This document shows positions 35,598 to 44,387 of a stretch of DNA of 64,000 nucleotides, piece after piece. Below the pieces are notes generated by a model. The model worked only from the letters and a program-made list of their open reading frames with translations. It was not told where the DNA came from and ran no database searches. Each line of letters starts with the position of its first letter. Position 1 is the first letter of the stretch. This stretch comes from Brucella pseudogrignonensis (GTDB taxonomy: Bacteria; Pseudomonadota; Alphaproteobacteria; Rhizobiales; Rhizobiaceae): contig NZ_JAVLAT010000003.1 of the NCBI RefSeq assembly GCF_032190615.1, forward strand, positions 463,450 through 527,449, read 5' to 3'. Both the position numbers and the translations under genes were made by a program.

Positions 35598-36177
35598 TTA
35601 ATTACTGACACTTGCCGCACCAAATTAGGGGTTTTCTTCTTTGAATAATCAAAGAGGAATTTCCAAGAAGTAGTGCATTTTAACACCGATAATCCGCAAA
35701 AGGTTTGGTTCCTCAGGCACAATATGTACTGTGATGAAGTATCGCCATTCGTTTGATTTTCACTAAGATGACAACACCAATATTTATTATTAATGATGGT
35801 GCATTTATAGAATATTGTTTTTAATATCACGACCTTAATATTTTATTCCTACTTCCAAGAAGCTGGCTAATCTGAGCATGAGCAAATCAATACTGGCAAA
35901 CTTCATCGTTAGATTGCTTAAATGAGCATATGATTGGTTTGCATAGTAGTCCGTTCAATTAGTCAGGGAAACGCTCTAAAATAATTAATTGAATTGTCAC
36001 TGAGAAATTTTAGTGAAGCGATTGTGTTTTGCGCGTGTTAATATTTTGTTAACATTTGTCAGTTATCTAAAAAATACAATTGAGGCCTGCGCCGTGCGCT
36101 CAAAGGTTGACATGATGTCGCTCTCAGTTATCGGTGAAATTCCGAGATGTCCCAATTAAATTCAAAGGGACCATAAT
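35598..36177. other. Intergenic region upstream of the flagellin, with an IS630-like end
   Basis: About 580 AT-rich bases without a gene. At 35965-35976 AGGGAAACGCTC repeats 12 bp of the right end of the decayed IS630 element (15063-15074), and the preceding TTCAATTAGTC is similar too. This may be a lone IS630-type end. The rest should hold the flagellin promoter and leader; AAAGGGACC lies before the start codon. Confidence 0.4.
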
Positions 36178-36981
36178 ATGTCAAGTCTTCTTACAAACAC
36201 CTCTGCATTGACTGCTCTTCAAACATTGAAGAGCACTAATAGTGATCTTGCCACCACGCAGGATCGCATCGCTACAGGCAAGAAGGTCAATACTGCTGCG
36301 GATAATGCTGCTTACTGGTCGATCTCGGTTTCCATGACATCACAGAGCAAGACGCTCGGAGCAGCTCAGGAAGCCCTCGGCATTGGTAAGGGCGTTGTTG
36401 ACACTGCAAAAACTGCACTTGAAGAATCGATTGGTATTGCCGAAAAAATTCAGGCAAAGCTCGCTACTCTTGATGCAAGTGGTGTTGATGCTGAGACTGT
36501 TAACGCAGACGTCGCAGAACTCAGCAAGCAGATTGTTGCTATTGCGAAAGCAGCATCCTTCCAGGGTGTCAATCTCTTGGCGAGCGACGGTGAAGCCGCT
36601 AAGATTGTTACTGGTTACACACAGGGTAGTGTATCTGATGGAACCGGTGGCGAAGTTACGACCATTGACGTTGCAGCTTATGACTTAGAAGCTGGATTTT
36701 CAACTCCGCCAACTACAGCGTCCGGCGTAGAAGGAACACTCAACGCTATGCGTAAAGCAGCAGCTACGCTTGGCGGTGTTTCGACGCGAATCGAATCACA
36801 GTCATCGTTCAATAGCAAGTTGATTGATGCTATTGATCGTGGTGTTGGTTCATTGGTTGATGCGGATATGAATGCAGAATCCGCACGTTTGTCTGCACTT
36901 CAGGTTCAGCAGCAGCTCGGCGTTCAGGCGCTTTCAATTGCCAACCAAAGCAGCCAGAGCATACTATCGCTGTTCCGCTAA
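36178..36981 (+). CDS. Short alphaproteobacterial flagellin
   Basis: 267 residues. The conserved N-terminal coiled-coil region (SSLLTNTSALTALQTLKSTN, then TTQDRIATGKKVNTAADNAA) and C-terminal region (ADMNAESARLSALQVQQQLG, then ALSIANQSSQSILSLFR) are both intact; the variable middle is short. Exported through the flagellar type III system and polymerised into the filament. No other flagellar gene is in the window, so it is an orphan copy, flanked by toxin-antitoxin genes and an IS composite. Promoter, ribosome-binding site and terminator look complete. Confidence 0.92.
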   Translation: MSSLLTNTSALTALQTLKSTNSDLATTQDRIATGKKVNTAADNAAYWSISVSMTSQSKTLGAAQEALGIGKGVVDTAKTALEESIGIAEKIQAKLATLDASGVDAETVNADVAELSKQIVAIAKAASFQGVNLLASDGEAAKIVTGYTQGSVSDGTGGEVTTIDVAAYDLEAGFSTPPTTASGVEGTLNAMRKAAATLGGVSTRIESQSSFNSKLIDAIDRGVGSLVDADMNAESARLSALQVQQQLGVQALSIANQSSQSILSLFR

Positions 36982-37010
36982 TTGGCTGCTAGCTAAACTT
37001 AAATGTCTTA

Positions 37011-37039
37011 AACCCCGCCACCGCATGGCGGGGTTTTTT
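37011..37039 (+). terminator. Rho-independent terminator of the flagellin gene
   Basis: AACCCCGCCA and TGGCGGGGTT stem followed by TTTT, 30 bp after the flagellin stop. Confidence 0.93.
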
Positions 37040-37118
37040 AACGTCCGAAATTTCTCAAAGAGTTCAAAGGGCACCGTTACCTTAAATTTGACGTAAGCAT
37101 GAGCTGTGAACATACGGC

Positions 37119-37833
37119 ATGATCGAACCTCGCGCTTCTCTTTATCACCGCCATCGTTTCCCTGCTGAGATCATCGCCGAAGCGGTATGGCTGTATTATC
37201 GCTTTCCACTCAGCTTTCGCATGGTCGAAGACATGCTGGCTTACCGTGGGATCATTGTTACCTACAAGACGGTGCACGAATGGGCGGAGAAGTTTGGACG
37301 TGAATACGCCAATACGATCCGTCGTCGCACACCACGCCTTGGTGATAAATGGCACTTGGATGAAATGGTCATCACAATCAAGGGTGAGAAGCATTTTCTG
37401 TGGCGCGCAGTTGATCAGGATGGATTTGTACTCGATGTTCTGGTCCAGAAGCGCCGTAATACCAAGGCTGCCAAGCGTTTTATGCGCAAACTTCTACGCG
37501 GCCAGGGCTGTTCGGCTCGTGTAATGGTCAGCGATAAGCTGAGATCTTATGGTGCTGCCAAACGACACCTGGGGATGAGCGTTTGCGAGCATCGTCAGCA
37601 CAAAGGCTTGAACAACCGCGCTGAGAATTCGCACCAGCCCATCCGACGACGAGAGCGGGTCATGAAGCGCTTTTAAATCAGCGCGACATGTGCAACGCTT
37701 CGCATCCATTCACGACCCGGTCTACAATCTCTACTACTTTCCCCGCAACCTTCTCTCCTCAGCAAACCATCGCGAGCTGCGTCAGACCGCTACAAATATG
37801 TGGCGTGAAATCGCTTGCCTGAAAGCTGCATAA
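37119..37833 (+). pseudogene. IS6-family transposase, copy A, frameshifted
   Basis: Identical in its first part to the copy C protein, but a run of four T (three in copy C) near 37671-37674 shifts the frame and ends the protein after RRRERVMKRF (185 residues). All three catalytic acids are retained; the C-terminal 50 residues are lost. The DNA after the frameshift resembles the copy at 592-1407 rather than copy C. Confidence 0.88.
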
Positions 37834-37960
37834 TTTCAGCACCATAGACAAAATTACGAACTTGCTCAGGTTAAAGTGATGTGATGGATGGCGCCCTGCT
37901 TGTGCATCAGATGTGCCATTATCGGTTCATTGGACAAACCATAGAAAGGAGCCATCCATC

Positions 37961-39037
37961 ATGACACAGATTACGACAATCGGACTTGATCTTGCAAAGA
38001 ATGTCTTCCAGGTTCATGGGGTTGATGCAGACGGACAGGTTTTGTTGCGCAAACGCCTTCGCCGCTCGCAGATGCTGACGTTTTTCAAGACACTGTCTCC
38101 CTGCCTGATTGGCATAGAAGCCTGCGCGACTGCACACTATTGGGCCCAAACGCTGCAATCTCTGGGACATGACGTTCGGCTTATCTCACCCGCTTACGTA
38201 AAACCTTACGTGAAGCGTCAAAAGAATGATGCTGCGGATGCAGCTGCAATCTGTGAAGCTGTTTCTCGTCCTACTATGCGCTTTGCGCCGGTAAAGAGCG
38301 TTGAGCAGCAATCAACCCTGATGCTCCATTCAGCACGGGAACTCCTGATCACACAGCGTACAGCCCTGATCAACGCAATTCGCGCACATTTTTCTGAGTT
38401 GGGGATCGTTGTCGCTGAAGGTGCACGCAATGTCCGCAGCCTGCTTGCGCTTTTGCAACACCGGGAGGAGAAGATGAACAGCTCTGCGCAGGTTCCAGAA
38501 ATTGCTGTCACTGCCTTGCAACCGCTGGCAGAGATGCTGATTGAGACTGACAGGCAGATTGCCAAACTCGACCGCGCAATTGTGGAAATGCACCGTGACA
38601 GTGAAACCAGTAACCGGCTAGCGACTATCCCCGGTATTGGTGTGCTGACTGCAACCTATATGACAGCCAGTCTTGCAGCTTTTGCCAAACAGTTCTCCTG
38701 CGGACGCGAATTCGCCGCCTATCTCGGACTTGTGCCCAGACAATATTCCAGTGGCGGAAAGCCACGTCTGGGACGCATCTCCAAAATGGGCAACCGCCAC
38801 TTGCGAAAACTTCTGGTTGTTGGGGCAACTGCAGCGCTCTACAGTATCCGGAAGGGAACCAGCCAGTCCGCTCTTGCCCTATGGGCGAGGCAATTACTGG
38901 CAAAGAAGCCATTCAGGCTCGTTGCGGTTGCTTTGGCAAATAAAATGGCCCGCATCGCCTGGGCCGTTATCATCCATAAGCGGGACTATGAAGTCGACAT
39001 CAAAACGAACTCATCAACCAATATAATAACCGCATAA
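37961..39037 (+). CDS. IS110-family (IS1111 group) transposase, copy A
   Basis: 358 residues from the ATG at 37961, chosen by AGAAAGGAGCC upstream. RuvC-like DEDD residues D10, E53, D90 and D93; C-terminal IPGIGVLTATYMTASL and PRQYSSGGKPRLGRISKMGN. The same protein is encoded in copy C and, in two pieces, in copy B. Confidence 0.93.
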   Translation: MTQITTIGLDLAKNVFQVHGVDADGQVLLRKRLRRSQMLTFFKTLSPCLIGIEACATAHYWAQTLQSLGHDVRLISPAYVKPYVKRQKNDAADAAAICEAVSRPTMRFAPVKSVEQQSTLMLHSARELLITQRTALINAIRAHFSELGIVVAEGARNVRSLLALLQHREEKMNSSAQVPEIAVTALQPLAEMLIETDRQIAKLDRAIVEMHRDSETSNRLATIPGIGVLTATYMTASLAAFAKQFSCGREFAAYLGLVPRQYSSGGKPRLGRISKMGNRHLRKLLVVGATAALYSIRKGTSQSALALWARQLLAKKPFRLVAVALANKMARIAWAVIIHKRDYEVDIKTNSSTNIITA

Positions 39038-39316
39038 CCTCAAGCAGATGATGAATCTCCGGTAACGGAGCTAACTTTGGCGGCGTGACTATGACGTGAT
39101 GACAAAACATAGCGGAATGGACCGCATAATCAGAAGAACCCGTGGCACCGTATTGCGCATCAGAGCGCGCTAAAGTGATAGGGATCTGATCAGGCGGATA
39201 ACATCAGGGCCAGCGGCATGAAAACGCTGCATCAAAAGGCCGGAGACATGACTGCACCCGACCCGCTCTGCTCAATCATCAAGGAATAGACACTTGCCAG
39301 ACGGGCGCCATCCAGA
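39038..39316 (+). ncRNA. Probable bridge/seeker RNA region of the IS110 element, copy A
   Basis: About 280 bp without an ORF lie 3' of the transposase, against under 90 bp on the 5' side. In the IS1111 group the guide RNA is encoded on the 3' side. The identical region is at 53548-53826. Exact RNA ends and loops cannot be set by eye. Confidence 0.4.
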
Positions 39317-39328
39317 CATAACGGTGCC

Positions 39329-39563
39329 GATTGATGTGTTCTCGAACAAATCGAAAAATGAAGGCGTGAATTATCAAGAGGTAAAACGTGAAGTGCTTAG
39401 CATCGACGATATCGCTAACCTTCCAAGTGACGATATTATAATTATTCCTCGTGCAAAAGATCACATTCTGCGCAGAACTGCGATAGTTAATATCGTCAAA
39501 TATTTTGCACAGCCTGACTTCAAGTCTCGCATGGATCGCAATCCATTGCACATAGACGATTAA
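39329..39563 (+). pseudogene. C-terminal fragment, possibly of a VirD4/TraG coupling protein
   Basis: The frame enters from the composite end and reads VPIDVFSNKSKNEGVNYQEV, then SIDDIANLPSDDIIIIPRAK and VKYFAQPDFKSRMDRNP. The late segment resembles the C termini of type IV coupling proteins, where a loop reporting P-x-D-E-x-I is followed by a KxxYF strand. The N-terminal part is missing because of the IS composite. Assignment is tentative. Confidence 0.4.
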
Positions 39564-39708
39564 GCTTAGTCAGCCTCGTTAACTAAGAATACCCCCTTGC
39601 GTCAGGGCTTTGTCATTTAAACAGAGAATATACCTATTTATAAAGATTGCTTTTTATTAGCAGTACAGTCTAAAGATCTGCACTGGGTATAGCGCAAAGG
39701 GGGTTTGC

Positions 39709-41268
39709 GTGCAGCGTGGGTATACAGTGTTTATGCTCGTTTTAACGGGCGTTTATCTGACAATTGAAATTCCGTATTCGGTATTCTTGATCGATTTCTT
39801 AGCTTCTGATGCTCAGGGAGATATTGAACAAGTCGAAAAAGTGGGCCGTTTGCTGACAGGAGTTGCTGTAGCAATCCTGCTTGTCGGTTCAGTTGTGTTT
39901 CCTATATGCGCAACGCGCTTGCCTGTTCTAACTACATTTCTGATTGCAACCGTTGTCGCCGTTCCATCAGTTAAATTCACGTACGATATGCTGAATTTCG
40001 TTGGTGAGGAAACGGGAATGCGGAGGAGCGGAGAGGAGCTGAAGAGCGCATTCCTAACAAATCTGTCTAAGCGGCAACTTGGCGAGAAAGGGATAAAAGA
40101 CCTTGTTGCTACTGATACAGGTGATTGGAAAATGTTCGTTTCTTATCTTCCGGCCCTCGTAGACGATGACAACGGCAATTTGTATCGGTTGACGGGTGTT
40201 TCTCTTGAGCAACTGGCTAAAGATGAAGCAAAGCGCCTTTATGGCGAGCCATCTGATTTTCGTGCCGCACAATTTGACGATGCCCTTAGAAACCTAAGCG
40301 ATAGTTATCAATCATATCAAGTAGCTAGTGCCGATTTCAAAGCTGCTCTGGATAAAGTGCCTTCACATGCTGCACAGAAATGGGACGAGTTTCGCAGGTC
40401 GGTCGAATACAGGATTGGTCGAAAAAGAAATTATTCCGCACGTGAGCGTTCTGCCATTGTGTCGAGGCTCAAAAGTGAAGGTCTTAGTTTCCCTAATGGC
40501 TATAACCCTAATGACGAAAAGACGTTCAAGAGCATAGTTTCAAAGAAAATAAGTTCTGAGATAAATAATTCTTATGAGAAGGGTGTTCTTGACACTGTTG
40601 GCGCATATGTCCCTCCGGGTCTTTCCTATAGCGAATTCGTAAAACACAAGGCAATTCAAAAGCGTTTGCAAGAGGTTTTATATCTGCCGAAGGCTTCTAA
40701 AGCCATTAGTGCAGATCTATCCGATGAAGACTTTCAAAACATTGTATTTAACCCTTCTCTGAAAGGGGCAGCTGATAATTTGCTGATGATGTTAAAGTTA
40801 TCAGCAAAAGATTTTGAAACCAAAAGTGAGTATTCATTTAGAGGCGTCCAATCGCTGAAAGCGGTTGAGTTGCCGGTGATGGCAATCTTGTTGTCGCTGG
40901 CCGGAGCTATCTTACACTTGTTTAAGTTTACGAATTACGGGCTGAAGCTGGTAGGAACATCAGGTATTCGTCCGCTGCGTTTTCTGAATAAATCACTCGT
41001 GAGTGCAAGTCTCGCAGCACTTCTGCTAGGTATAGTCGCCGCGCATGTAATGGGCCAAGGAAATCGTGTCTATTCATCAGCCATAAGCTTGACTACGTCC
41101 AATCCTACCAAAATTAAACACCACGTTCTACACCAGACACTCGCGTTGCAACCAGAATTCTCGCAGTTGGGAAGCGCACTTGCCGCGATCGGTGTATGGC
41201 CAATTTTCAAGCAATACACTTCCCTTCAAGGCAGTCGTTTAGATACTGAGCAGGTTCCAAATGAGTAA
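39709..41268 (+). CDS. Unknown membrane protein, gene 1 of a three-gene cassette
   Basis: 519 residues from a GTG at 39709 behind AAAGGGGG. Three hydrophobic spans near the N terminus (about 8-28, 48-68, 72-92), a hydrophilic central part of about 290 residues, and two further spans (about 390-410 and 428-448) with a hydrophilic tail. The central region has helical segments such as YGEPSDFRAAQFDDALRNLS. No family recognised. Overlaps the next gene by 8 bp, so the two are translated together and their products probably meet in the membrane. Confidence 0.7.
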   Translation: MQRGYTVFMLVLTGVYLTIEIPYSVFLIDFLASDAQGDIEQVEKVGRLLTGVAVAILLVGSVVFPICATRLPVLTTFLIATVVAVPSVKFTYDMLNFVGEETGMRRSGEELKSAFLTNLSKRQLGEKGIKDLVATDTGDWKMFVSYLPALVDDDNGNLYRLTGVSLEQLAKDEAKRLYGEPSDFRAAQFDDALRNLSDSYQSYQVASADFKAALDKVPSHAAQKWDEFRRSVEYRIGRKRNYSARERSAIVSRLKSEGLSFPNGYNPNDEKTFKSIVSKKISSEINNSYEKGVLDTVGAYVPPGLSYSEFVKHKAIQKRLQEVLYLPKASKAISADLSDEDFQNIVFNPSLKGAADNLLMMLKLSAKDFETKSEYSFRGVQSLKAVELPVMAILLSLAGAILHLFKFTNYGLKLVGTSGIRPLRFLNKSLVSASLAALLLGIVAAHVMGQGNRVYSSAISLTTSNPTKIKHHVLHQTLALQPEFSQLGSALAAIGVWPIFKQYTSLQGSRLDTEQVPNE

Positions 41269-42844
41269 GAGCGAAATTGATCAATCATCTTCGAAGGATA
41301 GTGTCGGGCCAGTTATTGGCAAAACCCTTTTAAAGAAAGAAATTGATGACCTATTCAGAATTGTTGGTGGCAAATCTGAGATAACTGATGAGCAGTTTTC
41401 ATTTGAACTAATGGAATCTGAGTGGCTATTTAAAACCACAATAGCGACCGAGTGGTATACGACCCGCTATCAAGGACGTATTCAGAGTAATGCGCCCCGG
41501 TTTAATTCTCATGGCGAATGCTTATCAGTTATTGATCAGCAGGCCATTGCGGTACGCCAAGAATTTAACAATCATTCCGCTATTCAAGCATTGATCAGAC
41601 AAGGAAAGATCAACGAAACCATTGATGATTATGTAGCGACTATTCGTGAATTTCGGTGCGATCCATGTGGTGGGACTGGCAGTCTCTATTGCAATAATTG
41701 TTCTGGAGAAGGAACGTGCCCGTGCAACCACTGCGATGCTACGGGATATAAGTTCTGCTACTCCTGTTCAGGAACAGGTATAATTCATCATGTAGGAGAT
41801 AATTCGCAACACCGATGCGGCAGTTGTAATGCACAAGGGAAAGTGCGCTGCAATTGGTGTGACTGGAGCAACTTTCAATACCGTACGCGCTGTTTAAGCT
41901 GTAACGGTCGTGGTAATTTTGGGTGTAGCACCTGTGCTAAAACTGGTTGGCACAGTGATTGTTACTCTGTCAAAGTAATAGTAAACAGCGATGTTACCCT
42001 TAAGTCATCGTCAAATGGTTTGTCCGTATCCGACAATTACCATCAGGACGATCACGCAGTATTGGATTGGATCTCCTCGGCTGGGCTGTGTGATAAAAAT
42101 AAAGATTATCAGTTTGATTATAGCTTTCAGAATATTACCTACAAGGATTTGAATATTGATTCAGCCCTTCTGCCGATCCCAACGGGTTTAAATCTAAAAG
42201 TTTACCGCGCAAACTATACTGGGAAAAACAAAGGGGAAGAGATAAAAGGCTCCTGCATTCTGATGTCAAAGCCCGTTTATCGCTTTAATAAGTTCCTTGA
42301 ACGTGAGAAAGGTGAACTGCACGAACTTTCGAGCTCACTTTCACGCCAATCCCCTAAAGATTTTGCATCTAAATTAAAGGAAGTGTCGCCGGAAATTTTC
42401 TCATTAGTAAACGGTGATATTGACGATTCAGTTCTTAAAGCAGCAGATAATCAGACGCATGGCGTCTTTGGTACTAATTTTCTGAAAAAAATACACGACG
42501 ACTTTGTGAATTGCCGAAACGATTTCACAAAGGATATAAGTGGAAAAATGGTTGTTTTCCCTCTCATCGCAGTAACATTCGTATGGTTACTTTGGGTAAC
42601 ATATTTTCCCTTGCCACCAAGTATTAATAGTAGCAGTATGGCGCTATATTTAATAATTCCGTTTCTAGTTAGTTTCCGAGTCATCCGATGGAATACGCAA
42701 AGGATAGTTACTAAACAGACTGGAGCGAAGAAAAAAGTAAAGGTGGGTGGTAAGGCTTATATTGTCCCCATCTTCACGTCTCTAGGTTATCTTGTACTGT
42801 GGTATTTATTTAGAGATTCAAACATCCACGTAATTGGTTGGTAA
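41261..42844 (+). CDS. Membrane protein with a DnaJ-type cysteine-rich zinc domain, gene 2 of the cassette
   Basis: 527 residues. Residues 133-234 hold at least eight CxxC motifs in CxxCxGxG-like repeats (CDPCGGTG, CNNCSGEG, CNHCDATG, CYSCSGTG, CGSCNAQG, CNWC, CLSCNGRG, CSTCAKTG), the zinc-finger pattern of DnaJ and related proteins, but there is no J domain (no HPD). Two or three membrane spans occur near the C terminus (about 428-475 and 500-520). No family of this layout is known to me. Zinc binding is inferred from the motifs; a role in folding or assembly of gene 1 or 3 products is speculation. Confidence 0.75.
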   Translation: MSKSEIDQSSSKDSVGPVIGKTLLKKEIDDLFRIVGGKSEITDEQFSFELMESEWLFKTTIATEWYTTRYQGRIQSNAPRFNSHGECLSVIDQQAIAVRQEFNNHSAIQALIRQGKINETIDDYVATIREFRCDPCGGTGSLYCNNCSGEGTCPCNHCDATGYKFCYSCSGTGIIHHVGDNSQHRCGSCNAQGKVRCNWCDWSNFQYRTRCLSCNGRGNFGCSTCAKTGWHSDCYSVKVIVNSDVTLKSSSNGLSVSDNYHQDDHAVLDWISSAGLCDKNKDYQFDYSFQNITYKDLNIDSALLPIPTGLNLKVYRANYTGKNKGEEIKGSCILMSKPVYRFNKFLEREKGELHELSSSLSRQSPKDFASKLKEVSPEIFSLVNGDIDDSVLKAADNQTHGVFGTNFLKKIHDDFVNCRNDFTKDISGKMVVFPLIAVTFVWLLWVTYFPLPPSINSSSMALYLIIPFLVSFRVIRWNTQRIVTKQTGAKKKVKVGGKAYIVPIFTSLGYLVLWYLFRDSNIHVIGW

Positions 42845-42871
42845 TTTACATTCTGAAAAAAGGGGCAAGTA

Positions 42872-43732
42872 GTGATTAATAGGTGCATAGTATCGGTAGC
42901 CGGTTGTCTTTTAACGTCATTCGTTTTTGCGCAAGAATTTCCGACAGACTTTGTACTACATCCGCAGATTCCGGTTGCAACGATCATTAGCTCTGATGGA
43001 ATTGGAACAGCTAACGCTACGCTCACAGCTCGGGTCGACCAATCTGGTGCAGAAGATTGGTGCGGTAACTGGAGACCAGACGATCAAAACTGCGTATCAG
43101 GACTGATTTCCGAACATCCTGATGCTTATAAAGCGACGGCGAACTGTCAGACTGGTGAGATGACAGATCCGCATGGTCAGCAAGTGAAATTCGATGGCAC
43201 GCATTCCGATGATGATTTTCAGGGCTGGTTTGCTTTTAAGGATGTAAAAACTGACAAGCGCATAGGCACAGATAACGCGTCTGGCGGATTGGTGCTGGCT
43301 AACCAGTGGATGTCGCTTTGTCCCTATGGTCGGCCGTACAATGAGCTGCCGATCGAGAACGTGATGACTGAAAGCACTTATTATAGCGATTCAGGTGAGA
43401 CGGTCGGGCATAATGGACAGTCTATGCGTCTTGTGCATGGAAAGGACGCCATTTCGTATGGACCGCACCCTAAGTCGGCTTCGATCCCGCCATTCAGTAC
43501 GGTATTTCGCGGCATGGTGACCTATTTCGACAATCCTGTAAAAGGTATCGCATACACATTTAAAAAAGGGTGTGAGCCTGCTCCCTATTGGGTTGAGGGT
43601 CACGTAGATCGTGAAGGTAAGATTGAATTGCACGGTAAAGCACCTGTGCGTGAAAAGAACGGTTGTAAAGTGGTTGGTTATACAGAGAAGTCCAAAAACG
43701 CGAATTTGGTCTTCAGGTTCGAGAACCATTGA
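42872..43732 (+). CDS. Secreted cysteine-containing protein, gene 3 of the cassette
   Basis: 286 residues from a GTG at 42872 (AAAAGGGGC upstream). Signal peptide ends at SFVFAQ. The mature part has seven cysteines, several spaced as if paired (WCGNWRPDDQNC, NCQTG, LCPYGRP, GCEPAPYW, GCKVVGY). Beta-rich. No family recognised. Starts 27 bp after gene 2; with genes 1 and 2 it forms an operon that lies between inverted IS composites A and B. Confidence 0.7.
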   Translation: MINRCIVSVAGCLLTSFVFAQEFPTDFVLHPQIPVATIISSDGIGTANATLTARVDQSGAEDWCGNWRPDDQNCVSGLISEHPDAYKATANCQTGEMTDPHGQQVKFDGTHSDDDFQGWFAFKDVKTDKRIGTDNASGGLVLANQWMSLCPYGRPYNELPIENVMTESTYYSDSGETVGHNGQSMRLVHGKDAISYGPHPKSASIPPFSTVFRGMVTYFDNPVKGIAYTFKKGCEPAPYWVEGHVDREGKIELHGKAPVREKNGCKVVGYTEKSKNANLVFRFENH

Positions 43733-44075
43733 CCTCCATGGGGTGGGTTCAGGCTTAGGACGAAATGAGGCACCGTTATGTCTGGATGGCGCCCGTCTGG
43801 CAAGTGTCTATTCCTTGATGATTGAGCAGAGCGGGTCGGGTGCAGTCATGTCTCCGGCCTTTTGATGCAGCGTTTTCATGCCGCTGGCCCTGATGTTATC
43901 CGCCTGATCAGATCCCTATCACTTTAGCGCGCTCTGATGCGCAATACGGTGCCACGGGTTCTTCTGATTATGCGGTCCATTCCGCTATGTTAGAAGTGGC
44001 TCGGGAAATCTGTACAGCTAGGATAGGTGGAATTTCTGCCTGAGTTCGGCTTAGATGCCAGGAACAGGAGATAGC

Positions 44076-44387
44076 ATGACGAGACGACCACGCCGAAACC
44101 ATAGCCCAGCCTTCAAGGCAAAAGTTGCGCTCGCTGCGATCAGAGGCGAGCAGACGCTAGTGGAATTATCCCAGCAGTTTGACGTGCATGCGAACCAGAT
44201 AAAGCAATGGAAAGATCAGCTTCTTGAGGGTGCTATAGGTGTTTTTGGCGACGAGACCAAGGCGGAACCAGCAGAGCCAACCGTTGACGTTAAAACGCTG
44301 CATGCCAAGATTGGGGAGCTTACGCTAGAAAATGATTTTTTAGCAGGAGCGCTCGGCAAGGCGGGATTGCTGGGCGGAAAGAAATGA
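44076..44387 (+). CDS. IS3-family OrfA
   Basis: 103 residues from the ATG at 44076: MTRRPRRNHSPAFKAKVALA, helix-turn-helix at about 18-50, leucine-zipper-like C-terminal region. DNA-binding subunit of the transposase. Overlaps OrfB by 4 bp (ATGA). Confidence 0.92.
   Translation: MTRRPRRNHSPAFKAKVALAAIRGEQTLVELSQQFDVHANQIKQWKDQLLEGAIGVFGDETKAEPAEPTVDVKTLHAKIGELTLENDFLAGALGKAGLLGGKK

Larger units (their letters stand above)
37070..39328 (+). mobile_element. IS6-IS110 composite, copy A
   Basis: 2259 bp. It starts GGCACCGTTACCTTAAATTT and ends TAACGGTGCC. The first 805 bp are an IS6 element up to the GGTTAA of its right terminal repeat; then an IS1111-group IS110 element follows, with subterminal repeats GGATGGCGCCC (37886-37896) and GGGCGCCATCC (39303-39313); then the last 10 bp of the IS6 repeat. 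Same structure at 51581-53838 (copy C) and, interrupted, at 43769-48540 (copy B). Flanking octamers GTTCAAAG and GATTGATG differ. Confidence 0.88.

Noticed and set aside
35594..35830. 78-residue minus-strand ORF
   Set aside because: Low-complexity, AT-rich, no ribosome-binding site, no protein-like pattern.
39301..39317. A gene starting inside the composite and running to 39563
   Set aside because: The codons before 39329 belong to the composite end; only the following part reads as a natural protein, so it was called a truncated remnant.
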